Source: an uncultured Bacteroidia bacterium (GTDB lineage Bacteria > Bacteroidota > Bacteroidia > NS11-12g > UBA955). Taken from it: DNA of 64,000 bases. The stretch spans positions 1,064,001-1,128,000 of the forward strand of contig CALSPH010000001.1 of NCBI GenBank assembly GCA_943788195.1, written 5' to 3'. Under the pieces are notes generated by a model, which saw only the letters and a program-made list of their open reading frames with translations, did no database searches and was not told the origin of the DNA. Every line of letters starts with the position of its first letter. Position 1 is the stretch's first letter. Shown piece after piece: positions 37,341-45,594 of this stretch. A program made the translations under genes and the position numbers.

Positions 37341-38474
37341 ATGAAAAAACAATTGAAATATGGCGTTATAGCCGCATTGATTTTAAGTGCGAGTACTGTA
37401 TTTGCGGGAAATCCGGAAAGAGCAGGTCAGGCTGGAGCATCTGAGTTGCAAATCAACCCCTTCTCAAGAAGTAGCGGTTGGGGTATGGCAAATACAACAG
37501 GTGTAAGAGGCCTTGAGGCATCATTTTTGAATATCGCCGGATTGGCAGGTGTTCAGAAAACAGAGTTCCTTTATTCAAGAATCAATTATGTGGCTGACAT
37601 AAATATCAATGCATTTGGCTTTGCCCACAAATTGGGTGGAGAGAATGGGAGTAGCGCAATAAGTTTAGGCTTAACCAGCTTTAATTTCGGTGATTTTGTA
37701 AGAACAACTGCAGATCAGCCAGACGGAGGATTAGGAACGTTTAAAGTTGCTACATCTATTTTGGCTTTGGGTTATGCAAATCGTTTTACCGATAAAATAT
37801 ACGGTGGTGTTCAGTTCAAACTATATAGTCAAGGAACGGCAGATGTGAAAGCAACTGCATTGGCGATAGATGCGGGAGTTCAATATGCAACAACCACAAA
37901 CCCAAGTAGTGTTAAGCAAAATGATCTAAGATTTGCCGTAGCGGTGAAAGATATAGGTCCTGATTACAAGCCTAATGGAGACGGTTTATCTGTTAAAGCA
38001 GCGCTTTTTGGAAATGATTATGAAACTACTACGCAGTTTAGAGCTGCGAAGATTGAACTACCAACCTCAGTAAATATTGGGATGGCATATGATTTTCAAT
38101 TGGATAAGGATAAAGCGCTTTATAGAAATCGATTGACAGCTGCATTCAACTTTACCAATAATGCATACTCCAGAAATCAATCAACATTAGGTTTGGAATA
38201 TGCTTACAATGAGTTGTTTATGGTTCGCACAGGTTTTGTATATGAGAAGAATATGTTTGATGAACTTGGACCAGACGGAAGAACCAGCTTCTTTACCGGA
38301 TTTAATTTTGGAATAAGTGCAGAACCAAGTATTTCTAAGGAAAATGGAAATACAATTGCAATAGATTTAAGCTACCGAACTACAAACCCTTTTAATGGTG
38401 TTTTAGGGATTGGCCTCAGAATTAATTTTGCAGATAGCAAAAGAGGTTCTTCAAAGAAAGTAGCATCCAAGTAA
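37341..38474 (+). CDS. PorV/PorQ-family outer membrane barrel protein
   Basis: 377-aa predicted 14-strand-type outer-membrane barrel of the PorV/PorQ (FadL-like) family, members of which carry T9SS cargo to the sortase machinery. Signal peptide MKKQLKYGVIAALILSAS, cut near VFAG. Diagnostic start of the mature chain: GQAGASELQINPFSRSSGWGMANTTGVRGLEASFLNIAGLAG, matching the family's pattern of a conserved Asn/Gly/Pro-rich plug. Strand pattern continues to IGLRINFADSKRG with a basic tail (SKKVASK) instead of a terminal Phe. Not PorV itself on this evidence; an accessory paralogue dedicated to the upstream 1288-aa protein is a reasonable inference. Last gene of the operon. Confidence 0.82.
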   Translation: MKKQLKYGVIAALILSASTVFAGNPERAGQAGASELQINPFSRSSGWGMANTTGVRGLEASFLNIAGLAGVQKTEFLYSRINYVADININAFGFAHKLGGENGSSAISLGLTSFNFGDFVRTTADQPDGGLGTFKVATSILALGYANRFTDKIYGGVQFKLYSQGTADVKATALAIDAGVQYATTTNPSSVKQNDLRFAVAVKDIGPDYKPNGDGLSVKAALFGNDYETTTQFRAAKIELPTSVNIGMAYDFQLDKDKALYRNRLTAAFNFTNNAYSRNQSTLGLEYAYNELFMVRTGFVYEKNMFDELGPDGRTSFFTGFNFGISAEPSISKENGNTIAIDLSYRTTNPFNGVLGIGLRINFADSKRGSSKKVASK

Positions 38475-38485
38475 ACAAAATTTAC

Positions 38486-38493
38486 TAGTTTTG
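38486..38493 (+). promoter_or_regulatory. possible -7 element of greA-HIT
   Basis: TAGTTTTG, exact TAnnTTTG, between the PorV-like stop and the hairpin at 38500. If used, the hairpin would be the first part of the greA message. No -33 TTG at normal spacing. Confidence 0.3.
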
Positions 38494-38499
38494 CATTGA

Positions 38500-38529
38500 T
38501 TTAGCACCCGCATTCTTGTGGGTGCTAAA
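38500..38529 (+). terminator. stable hairpin between the PorV-like gene and greA
   Basis: TTTAGCACCC pairs exactly with GGGTGCTAAA, with further pairs inward and a TTCT loop. It is followed by AT-rich sequence with only a short T run (TTATTTT), so either a terminator for the upstream operon or a 5' stem of the greA message. Confidence 0.55.
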
Positions 38530-38556
38530 TTATTTTAATCAATTTAGATATTAGCT

Positions 38557-39027
38557 ATGAGTAAGAATTATTTAAGCCGCGAGGGTTACGAAAAACTAAA
38601 GCAAGAGCTTTACCAGCTTACAAAAGTTGAAAGACCTGCAATTTCTCAACAAATTGCAGATGCAAGAGACAAGGGGGATCTATCTGAGAATGCAGAATAC
38701 GATGCTGCAAAAGATGCGCAAGGATTACTGGAAATGAAAATTTCTAAATTACAGCAGCTTTTTGCCAGTTCCACCATATTAGACGAATCGCAGATTGATA
38801 CCAGTAAAGTAAGTATTTTCACAACAGTGCGTATTTTGAATACCAAAATGAACAAAGAGTTTACTTACACCTTAGTATCAGAGAAGGAAGCCGACTTGAA
38901 ACAGAAGAAAATCTCTGCACGATCTGCAATTGGAGCTGCGCTCTTGGGTCATACTCCAGGAGATATTGTTTCAGTGCAAGTTCCTGCAGGGCTCATGGAG
39001 TTTAAAGTACTTGAAATTACGGCTTAA
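38557..39027 (+). CDS. greA: transcription elongation factor GreA
   Basis: Binds the RNA polymerase secondary channel and triggers cleavage of backtracked RNA. 156 aa. The N-terminal coiled coil starts YLSREGYEKLKQEL and carries the acidic tip in the invariant GDLSENAEY; the C-terminal FKBP-like domain ends with AALLGHTPGDIVSVQVPAG and a short beta strand. The stop codon overlaps the ATG of the HIT gene by one base, so they are coupled. A second, diverged Gre-like protein is encoded at 45641. Confidence 0.96.
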   Translation: MSKNYLSREGYEKLKQELYQLTKVERPAISQQIADARDKGDLSENAEYDAAKDAQGLLEMKISKLQQLFASSTILDESQIDTSKVSIFTTVRILNTKMNKEFTYTLVSEKEADLKQKKISARSAIGAALLGHTPGDIVSVQVPAGLMEFKVLEITA

Positions 39028-39425
39028 TGGCAACGGTATTTTCCAAAATTATTTCAGGCGAAATTCCCAGTTATAAAATAGCGGAGGATTGGAATCATTT
39101 GGCATTTTTGGATATTAACCCATTGCGATTAGGGCATACTCTAGTCATACCTAAAAAGGAAATAGACTACATTTTTGATATGGATGATGATGCTTTAGCC
39201 GGATTAATGCAATTTAGCAAGAAAGTGGCTAAAGCGATAAAATCGGCAGTTCCTTGTAAGAAAGTGGGGGTTTCCGTAATTGGTCTCGAAGTGGCGCATA
39301 CCCACATACATCTCGTTCCAATTGATGCGGTTTCAGATATGAATTTTGCGTTTCCTAAACTAGTATTGAACGATAGCCAATTGAGTAAAGTAAGCACTCA
39401 AATAAGAGCAGCGTTTAATAGTTAG
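39027..39425 (+). CDS. HIT-family nucleotide hydrolase/transferase (Hint-like)
   Basis: 132-aa member of the histidine-triad superfamily, which hydrolyses purine nucleotide phosphoramidates or dinucleoside polyphosphates. The opening VFSKIISGEIPSYKI and the triad HTHIHLVPI (H-x-H-x-H) near residues 92-100 are typical of the Hint branch. Coupled to greA by a one-base overlap. Convergent with the TPR protein gene, whose stop overlaps its own by 3-4 bases. Physiological substrate unknown. Confidence 0.93.
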   Translation: MATVFSKIISGEIPSYKIAEDWNHLAFLDINPLRLGHTLVIPKKEIDYIFDMDDDALAGLMQFSKKVAKAIKSAVPCKKVGVSVIGLEVAHTHIHLVPIDAVSDMNFAFPKLVLNDSQLSKVSTQIRAAFNS

Positions 39426-40474
39426 TCACAAAGTTTAGCCACATATTCTTTGGCTTCTTTATTTCCCAACTCATATGCTTTTTTGAAATTAAGACAGGCG
39501 TCTTCTGCGTATCCCAGGTTATTAAAATTTACTGCCAGAATAAAATAAGCTGTGGCACTATCTTCATAATTTAATTCAATCGATTTTTGGATAGCAACTT
39601 TTGATTCTAAATATCGTTTGCCTTGCAGAAGGTAAAATGCTTTGTCGTAATAGTAAGTTGCATTTTCTCCTCCGTATTGCAATGCCTTATCCATTGATTC
39701 AGCGGCATCGTTAAATAATCCAAGTTTGTATTTTGCCTCAGCTTTGGAGACATATAAACTTGCATTGCTGCGATGTGAGGCAATTGCCTTATCATAACTA
39801 TTGGAAGCCTCTTCAAATCGATTTAGGTCAAATAGATAGTCCGCTTTAATTTTATTGAGTTTTGAACTCAGCGGTTTATTGTCAATTGCTGAATCTATCA
39901 TGTTTAATGCTTCCTTGCTATCCCCAAGTTGTTTGTGTGCAAAGAATAGCGCCAAATAAGCATCTTCGTTGGTTTTGATAACACTAGTATAATATGAGAT
40001 GTCAATAATGGCTTGCTTCGTATCATTCTCTTGAAGTAAAATTTTACCTCTGGCAAAATGGGCTTCATGATCATTGGGGTTTGCGTTTAGGTAAACATTG
40101 TAGTCTGCTAAAGCAAAAGATGTGTTTTTAAGCAACTGATGCACGTATGCTCGATTGAAATATGCATCGTAAAATGTGCTGTCTAAAGATATGCATTTAT
40201 TCAAATCTACTATAGCGGGTCCATACTTTTGTATGTAGATATATGCTAAGGCTCGATTATAAAAAAGCTTCGGGTTGGTTGCCTGAAAGTTTAACACACT
40301 ATCATATTTAGTAATTGCCTTTTTATATCTACCATCTTTTACCAATAAATCTGCTTCTTCAAACAAACGCGTAACAGTGGTTTGAGCATTTAAAGAACTA
40401 AATGTTCCAAAGACTATTACCACCAGGATAACGTTCTTTAAAATATATTCTTTTGAGTTTCTTATTCTATTCAT
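39422..40474 (-). CDS. exported TPR-repeat protein
   Basis: 350-aa protein, a signal-peptide-like hydrophobic start (ILKNVILVVIVFGTFSSLNAQ, cut after NAQ), then eight to nine consecutive TPR units spanning almost the whole chain, e.g. PKLFYNRALAYIYIQKYGPAI, DAYFNRAYVHQLLKNTSFAL, NASLYVSKAEAKYKLGLFNDA and a last Sel1-like unit AEDACLNFKKAYELGNKEA. TPR arrays serve as protein-binding scaffolds; the partner is unknown. The frame is open to TTG at 40492, inside the palindromic promoter region, so the ATG at 40474 is chosen. Divergent from the beta-CASP operon and convergent with the HIT gene. Confidence 0.8.
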   Translation of the reverse strand: MNRIRNSKEYILKNVILVVIVFGTFSSLNAQTTVTRLFEEADLLVKDGRYKKAITKYDSVLNFQATNPKLFYNRALAYIYIQKYGPAIVDLNKCISLDSTFYDAYFNRAYVHQLLKNTSFALADYNVYLNANPNDHEAHFARGKILLQENDTKQAIIDISYYTSVIKTNEDAYLALFFAHKQLGDSKEALNMIDSAIDNKPLSSKLNKIKADYLFDLNRFEEASNSYDKAIASHRSNASLYVSKAEAKYKLGLFNDAAESMDKALQYGGENATYYYDKAFYLLQGKRYLESKVAIQKSIELNYEDSATAYFILAVNFNNLGYAEDACLNFKKAYELGNKEAKEYVAKLCD

Positions 40475-40481
40475 TAATATC

Positions 40482-40497
40482 AATCTTTGCAAAGATT
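40482..40497. promoter_or_regulatory. palindromic shared promoter/operator between the TPR gene and the beta-CASP operon
   Basis: AATCTTTGCAAAGATT is a perfect 16-base palindrome. Read in either direction it presents AATCTTTG, one base from the TAnnTTTG -7 element, so it can serve both divergent genes. For the minus strand a TTG lies 20 bases upstream (CAA at 40518-40520), a good spacing; for the plus strand the TTG at 40453-40455 is 26 bases away. Confidence 0.45.
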
Positions 40498-40536
40498 AGG
40501 TAATACTAATTCTATACCAAACTAATATACAAACCA

Positions 40537-41946
40537 ATGACAACTAGCGTTCAATTTTTTGGAGCAGCCCAAATGGTAACTGGCTCTAAGCATATGATAA
40601 CAACACCACAAGGGAAAAAAGTGCTCTTGGATTGTGGTCTCTTTCAAGGAGCCGGCAAAGAATCAGGCGAATTGAACCGAATGTGGGGATTTGATCCATC
40701 TGAAGTAGATTACTTAATATTATCACATGCGCATATTGATCATACGGGTTTAGTACCAAAATTGGTTAAGGATGGATTTAAAGGAAAGATATTTGCCAAC
40801 GATGCAACACGTGACTTGTGTGAGATCATGCTTGCCGATTCAGCCTATATTCAAAAGTCAGATATAAAATATGTCAATAAGCATCGCAAGAAGAAGGGTT
40901 TGCCTAGTCTCGAGGCACTTTATGACATAAATAACGTTGAAAAGGCTCTTAGCTTATTCCACATTGTTCCAATGAAAAAGAAGTATTCAATTGATGATGA
41001 AATTGAAATACTTATGACAGATACAGCTCATATACTGGGAAGTGCTGCCATAAATTTGAAGATTAAGGGGCCAGACAAAGTGCTTAATATTACTTTTACT
41101 GGTGATATAGGTAGGCCGAATGATAAAATCTTATTCGGACCAAGCCCATTCCCACAGGCGGATTATATTATTTGTGAAAGTACGTATGGAAATAGACTGC
41201 ATGCGCCACAATCCGAAGTGGAAAGCAAGATTTTGGAATATGTAAATCAAATATGTGTTAAGAATAAAGGCAAATTGATTATTCCAGCCTTTAGTGTTGA
41301 TAGAACCCAAGAATTGGTTTACGCCCTAGACCGTTTAGAACATTATGGCAAATTGCCTCCAATAAAAGTATATGTAGATAGTCCTTTGTCAACGAAAGCT
41401 ACGGCAGTTATGAATCGAAATCGGCACTATTTCAACAAAGACATATTGAGCTACATTACGCGAGATGGCGACCCATTTAATTTTGATAATTTGGAATATA
41501 CAGGAAGTGTTGAGGCAAGCAAAGCAATCAATGAACGCGATGAGCCATGCATTATTATTTCATCCAGTGGAATGGCAGATGCTGGTAGAATAAAACACCA
41601 TATAAAAAACAATGTCGAAGATGCTCGAAATGCAATTTTGCTTGTAGGATATGCAACACCCGATAGTTTAGCAGGTAGATTGAAAAACGGCTACGAGACA
41701 GTGCGCATTTTTGGGCAGGAATATCCTGTGAACTGTCAAGTTTTTAGCATGCAAAATTTTAGTGCCCATGCGGATTATCAAGAAATGATTGATTATCTAA
41801 AATGTCAAGATGCTTCAAAAGTGAAGAAGCTAATGCTGGTACATGGTGATTATGAGGTTCAACAGGAATTTGCATTGAAATTAAATAAAGAAGGTTTCAT
41901 GAATATAGCCATTCCTGAAATGGGAGAAGAAATAATTTTAGATTAA
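40537..41946 (+). CDS. beta-CASP metallo-beta-lactamase-fold nuclease (RNA-specificity domain)
   Basis: Predicted RNA-processing zinc nuclease, 469 aa, related to archaeal/bacterial CPSF-like proteins. MBL motifs: LDCGLFQGA, the SHAHIDHTGLVP zinc site, TDTAHILGSAA with another zinc His, and the TFTGDIGRPND Asp. The beta-CASP module starts at ESTYGNRLH, with IIPAFSVDRTQEL, SSSGMADAGRIKHH (motif B) and NFSAHADYQEM (motif C His); LMLVHGDYEVQ closes the fold. Cytoplasmic, no signal peptide. First gene of an operon with a queuosine-precursor transporter (5 bases downstream) and the tRNA methyltransferase MnmD, which supports an RNA-related role. Confidence 0.9.
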   Translation: MTTSVQFFGAAQMVTGSKHMITTPQGKKVLLDCGLFQGAGKESGELNRMWGFDPSEVDYLILSHAHIDHTGLVPKLVKDGFKGKIFANDATRDLCEIMLADSAYIQKSDIKYVNKHRKKKGLPSLEALYDINNVEKALSLFHIVPMKKKYSIDDEIEILMTDTAHILGSAAINLKIKGPDKVLNITFTGDIGRPNDKILFGPSPFPQADYIICESTYGNRLHAPQSEVESKILEYVNQICVKNKGKLIIPAFSVDRTQELVYALDRLEHYGKLPPIKVYVDSPLSTKATAVMNRNRHYFNKDILSYITRDGDPFNFDNLEYTGSVEASKAINERDEPCIIISSSGMADAGRIKHHIKNNVEDARNAILLVGYATPDSLAGRLKNGYETVRIFGQEYPVNCQVFSMQNFSAHADYQEMIDYLKCQDASKVKKLMLVHGDYEVQQEFALKLNKEGFMNIAIPEMGEEIILD

Positions 41947-41951
41947 GCTCC

Positions 41952-42692
41952 ATGCTGACCAAGCAAAATAAATTATTGCTCATATTGAGTTTTGTATTTA
42001 TATGCAATGCATTGCTGGCGGAATTTATTGGAGTGAAGATTTTTTCTTTAGAGGCAACCTTAGGGATGAAACCGATTAAATGGGCACTGCCTAATTTTAA
42101 TCTCACCGCGGGTGTGCTGCTGTGGCCGGTAGTGTTTATTATGACCGATATTATCAATGAGTACTTTGGAAAAAAGGGGGTTCGCTTTTTAAGCTTTTCA
42201 GCAGTAGGGGTTATTGGGTTTGCTTTTCTTGCAGTAAATTTTGCCATTTATTTAAGCCCAGCTGAGTTTTGGACTGGTGCATATCAAAATTTTGGGGTGG
42301 TTAATATGCAAAATGCATATTCAGCGGTTTTTGGTCAAGGACTCTGGATTATAGCAGGTTCCATCATTGCATTTTTAATTGGTCAACTTTTGGATGTGTT
42401 CGTGTTTCAAGAAATAAAAAAGCGAACAGGGGAGAAAAAATTATGGCTTCGTGCAACGGGATCTACACTGGTATCTCAATTCATCGACAGTTTTGTGGTA
42501 TTGTTTATTGCCTTTTACCTTTCCAATCGGATGGATCTCTCAACCGTAATACAAATAGGCATTGTCAATTATATATTCAAATTCATCGTGGCGATTGCAC
42601 TTACCCCTTTGCTTTACTTGATTCATGGTGTGATTGATTCGTATTTAGGCGATTCTTTGGCAAGCGAGTTGAAAAACGCAGCCAAGGCATGA
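41952..42692 (+). CDS. yhhQ: queuosine precursor transporter (VUT/YhhQ family)
   Basis: Inner-membrane importer of preQ0/preQ1-type queuosine precursors, 246 aa with about six hydrophobic helices. Family landmarks: VFICNALLAEFIGVKIF near the start, VVFIMTDIINEYFGKKG (the conserved TDxxxEYFG motif), IDVF-like LLDVFVFQEIKKRTG, LWLRATGSTLVSQFIDSFVVLF (the R..TLvSQ.iDS signature) and a final IHGVIDS segment. Its presence means queuosine in tRNA is probably made partly or wholly by salvage. Stop overlaps the mnmD start by 4 bp (ATGA). Confidence 0.9.
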   Translation: MLTKQNKLLLILSFVFICNALLAEFIGVKIFSLEATLGMKPIKWALPNFNLTAGVLLWPVVFIMTDIINEYFGKKGVRFLSFSAVGVIGFAFLAVNFAIYLSPAEFWTGAYQNFGVVNMQNAYSAVFGQGLWIIAGSIIAFLIGQLLDVFVFQEIKKRTGEKKLWLRATGSTLVSQFIDSFVVLFIAFYLSNRMDLSTVIQIGIVNYIFKFIVAIALTPLLYLIHGVIDSYLGDSLASELKNAAKA

Positions 42693-43336
42693 CCAATTTA
42701 TCACTTAAGAGGACAAATGATGGCTCATACACGATTTTTAATGATGCGTTGAAGGAAACCTATCATTCTATTCACGGAGCGAGACAGGAGGCATTACATG
42801 TGTTTATTGAAAATGGGCTATTCAAAATGCCTATAAGTCCTGTGCGGATTTTAGAAATAGGCTTAGGAACAGGTTTAAATGCATTATTAACTTGCAGGAA
42901 TAAGCGAGAACGATTAATTGACTATGTTGGGTTGGAACCCTTTTCGCTTTCAAAGGAACTACTCAAAGACTTCATTGAAAAAAATGCTGAGGGCCAAGAG
43001 GAAAAAGACCTTTGGACTCAACTCATGGAATCGGATGATGTAATCCAATTGGAAAATTTTAGTTTAACCAAGGTGACATTAGGTATCCAAGATTTTACTT
43101 CGATTGAGCCATTTGATCTAATTTATTTTGATGCATTTGCACCTTCTAAACAGGAAGAAATGTGGCAAGAATCTGTATTTCAGCATATTGCCGCTTTATC
43201 CCGAAAAGGCACACAGGTAGTTACGTATTGTGCTCAAGGACAATTTAAGCGAAACCTAAAAATGGCAGGTTTTGAAGTAAAAAGTTTACCTGGACCTCCC
43301 GGAAAGCGGGAAATGACCGTTGGTATTAAGGAGTGA
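42689..43336 (+). CDS. mnmD: tRNA (5-methylaminomethyl-2-thiouridylate)-methyltransferase MnmD
   Basis: Carries out the last methylation that makes mnm5s2U at wobble position 34 of some tRNAs. The 215-aa length corresponds to the methyltransferase half of E. coli MnmC (MnmC2) without the FAD oxidase domain. Motifs: DALKETYHSIHGARQEALHVFIE near the start, the SAM site ILEIGLGTGLNALLT near 55-69, FDLIYFDAFAPSKQEEMW with the catalytic Asp region, and CAQGQFKRNLKMAGFEV. Stand-alone MnmD implies the substrate is the aminomethyl form. Last gene of the beta-CASP/YhhQ operon; ends 5 bases from the convergent stress-protein gene. Confidence 0.92.
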   Translation: MTNLSLKRTNDGSYTIFNDALKETYHSIHGARQEALHVFIENGLFKMPISPVRILEIGLGTGLNALLTCRNKRERLIDYVGLEPFSLSKELLKDFIEKNAEGQEEKDLWTQLMESDDVIQLENFSLTKVTLGIQDFTSIEPFDLIYFDAFAPSKQEEMWQESVFQHIAALSRKGTQVVTYCAQGQFKRNLKMAGFEVKSLPGPPGKREMTVGIKE

Positions 43337-43341
43337 AATTC

Positions 43342-44172
43342 TTACAAATAGTCAAAAGAAAAGCCTGTTTCACTGGGTTGAACCACCATTACAGCGCATT
43401 TAGCTCTATTTACAATTAACTGAGCGTGACTGCCAATTACGAAATCCATGAAACTTCCTTCCAATTGAGTCATAACTAAGATTAAATCAGCATCAATTTG
43501 TTCTGCATATTGCAAGGTGTCCTTATATAATTTACCAGGGAACGTATCGTCTTCAAGTTTGAATAGTTCATGCTTTACACCAGCTTCAGTTAGAATGTCA
43601 GATACCTGATTGATGTTGGCTTTGATGTTTTTTTGGAAATATTCATCATCTTCTTCCTCATAAATAACATGAATTGTAGAATCATATTTCTTTGCTAAAT
43701 GTTTTGCCCAGCCTACTTTTTGTTTGGATTCAACAGATAAATCAACCGGCATAACGATTTTATCATAACCATCAAAAGTTTGACCTGTCTTTACAACAAT
43801 TACTGGGATTTTAATGGATCGGATTACTTTAGAGGCATTACTTCCCATAAAAAGCTGCATTCCAGAAGATCCACCACTTCCCATCACAATGGAATCGTAG
43901 TTCCCGACTTCTGCTACTTGAGCAATCATATCACTCACTTTACCTGATTTTAGTAGGGTATGTACGTTTACGTTTAACTCGTTCTTAATATTACCCGCCA
44001 ATTCTATTAATCGGCTTTCTGATTTTGCGGTATCATCTTCTATATGCAATAATGTGATTTCATTATTGTATTTAACTGCCATTGTCTTAGCATGCTCCAA
44101 GGCTGAGAATGATATCTCAGAAAAATCGATTGGCACTAAAATGTTGTTATTGTTGTGAACTTTTCTTGTCAT
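43342..44172 (-). CDS. universal stress protein, two tandem UspA domains
   Basis: 276-aa cytoplasmic protein with two UspA folds. The first opens NILVPIDFSEISFSALEHAKTMA and closes with the ATP-binding signature GSGGSSGMQLFMGSNASKVI; the second opens KIVMPVDLSVESKQKVGWAKHLA and ends with IGSHAQLIVNRAKCAVMVVQP, where the glycine-rich nucleotide motif is degenerate. So the first half may bind nucleotide and the second not. The TTG at 44199 that opens the frame sits in the -7 element (44197-44204); the ATG at 44172 is chosen. Divergent from a cation/proton antiporter, a plausible pairing in stress or pH response. Confidence 0.9.
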   Translation of the reverse strand: MTRKVHNNNNILVPIDFSEISFSALEHAKTMAVKYNNEITLLHIEDDTAKSESRLIELAGNIKNELNVNVHTLLKSGKVSDMIAQVAEVGNYDSIVMGSGGSSGMQLFMGSNASKVIRSIKIPVIVVKTGQTFDGYDKIVMPVDLSVESKQKVGWAKHLAKKYDSTIHVIYEEEDDEYFQKNIKANINQVSDILTEAGVKHELFKLEDDTFPGKLYKDTLQYAEQIDADLILVMTQLEGSFMDFVIGSHAQLIVNRAKCAVMVVQPSETGFSFDYL

Positions 44173-44196
44173 TTCTTCAATTTGTAAAAGGCTCTG

Positions 44197-44204
44197 CAAA
44201 AGTA
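44197..44204 (-). promoter_or_regulatory. -7 element of the universal stress protein gene
   Basis: TACTTTTG on the minus strand, exact TAnnTTTG, 24 bases before the ATG at 44172. No -33 TTG at normal spacing. Confidence 0.45.
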
Positions 44205-44302
44205 CACTTTAAAATTTCAAAATAATTTTTTTGAAGTAAAATTCTATTAGGCTTGCGACAGTGACGACCAAATAAAAATGCACCTTGGAATTGGTAAATT
44301 GT

Positions 44303-44310
44303 TAGCTTTG
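44303..44310 (+). promoter_or_regulatory. -7 element of the antiporter gene
   Basis: TAGCTTTG, exact TAnnTTTG, with 4 bases before the GTG at 44315; TTG at 44285-44287 gives a 15-base spacer. Implies a leaderless or near-leaderless message, or a start slightly downstream (TTG codons at residues 10 and 12). Confidence 0.4.
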
Positions 44311-44314
44311 CATA

Positions 44315-45544
44315 GTGAATGTTTACGAAATTCTAGAAGTATTGAGTTTGCTCATTATCTTATCTTATATCTTAGATTTGATAGCACACAAAATCAATTT
44401 TCCTTCAGTTTTACTCCTTATTGGAACAGGGGTCATTATAAAGTTGGTATGTAATTACTTTAATTTTCCGATTTATGATTTTTCGGATATCATACCGGTT
44501 TTAGGAACCATCGGTTTAATTTTGATTGTTTTTGAAGGTGCCTTAGATCTAGAAATAAGTAAGAAAAAAATCCGTCTTACTTTATGGGCATTCTTTGCAG
44601 CCCTAGGTGTTTTGGTAATAACCAATTTAGTGCTTGCAATGCTTTTTCAAATAGTAACCATCGAATCATTCTATAAATGTTTACTTAATGCACTTCCATT
44701 TTCTGTAATAAGTTCAGCAATTGCTATACCTTCAGTAACTAAATTAGCTGAAGAGAGTAAAGAGTTTATCATTTTTGAAAGTTCATTTTCTGATATTTTA
44801 GGAATTGTATTTTTTAATTTTTTAATTTCCACAACAACCTTCGAAGCTTCTTCTTTTGTGAAATTGGGCGCGGACATGCTGTTGCTAGTTTTTCTGGCAG
44901 TAGTATGTAGTTTGATCTTAGCATTCGTGTTAAGTAGGTTAAGGCATAGTGTCAAATTCTTTCTGATTATCGCCATATTGATTTTCGTATTTGCAACAGG
45001 CAAAATTTTTCATCTTTCTACTTTGTTAGTTATTTTAGTATTTGGGTTAATGCTCAAAAACTTAAGCAAATTCAATAAGTATTTCAAATATGAAGGGTAT
45101 AAAGAAGATTTTAAAAACTTGCACATGGTCACATATGAAAGCACATTCTTGGTTAAAACATTCTTCTTTCTGATTTTTGGTTATATCATAGACCTAAATG
45201 AATTAGCAAATTGGACTGTTTTTAAGAATGGTATAATGATTTTTACAGGTATTCTATTTTGTAGATTCCTATTTTTATATGTGTTTAGCCGAAAAAGTAT
45301 ATTTCCAGAACTCTTTATATCTCCTAGAGGTTTGATTACAATTTTGCTCTATTTCATGCTCCCAGAAGAGCTTAAACTGCCAGAAGTAAATATGGCTTTA
45401 TTGATGTTTGTTATATTAAGCACCAATGTTACCATGCTGATTGGCATCTTTGCAGGATCCAAGGCACCTATTGAAGAATTTGACTCTGTACTTATCAACG
45501 AAAGTTTTGAAACTAGTTGGGATAAAGAAGAAACGGATGTTTAA
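44315..45544 (+). CDS. cation/proton antiporter (CPA1/NhaP-type)
   Basis: Inner-membrane exchanger of 409 aa with about 11-12 hydrophobic helices. Family features: LDLIAHKINFPSVLLLIGTGVI at TM1-2, GTIGLILIVFEGALDLEISKKKI (the conserved FEGALDL), LPFSVISSAIAIPSV around the unwound helix, and the ion-binding region at FESSFSDILGIV, with an Asp at the position of the conserved ND/DD pair. RGLITILL occurs late. No cytosolic TrkA-N/C regulatory domain follows, so gating, if any, is by pH or ion load. GTG at 44315 is the only upstream initiation codon giving a complete first helix. Divergent from the universal stress protein. Confidence 0.85.
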   Translation: MNVYEILEVLSLLIILSYILDLIAHKINFPSVLLLIGTGVIIKLVCNYFNFPIYDFSDIIPVLGTIGLILIVFEGALDLEISKKKIRLTLWAFFAALGVLVITNLVLAMLFQIVTIESFYKCLLNALPFSVISSAIAIPSVTKLAEESKEFIIFESSFSDILGIVFFNFLISTTTFEASSFVKLGADMLLLVFLAVVCSLILAFVLSRLRHSVKFFLIIAILIFVFATGKIFHLSTLLVILVFGLMLKNLSKFNKYFKYEGYKEDFKNLHMVTYESTFLVKTFFFLIFGYIIDLNELANWTVFKNGIMIFTGILFCRFLFLYVFSRKSIFPELFISPRGLITILLYFMLPEELKLPEVNMALLMFVILSTNVTMLIGIFAGSKAPIEEFDSVLINESFETSWDKEETDV

Positions 45545-45594
45545 GGAGGCTCAATTTTCAAATACTGATATGTGTCATTATTTTACTTGATTTA

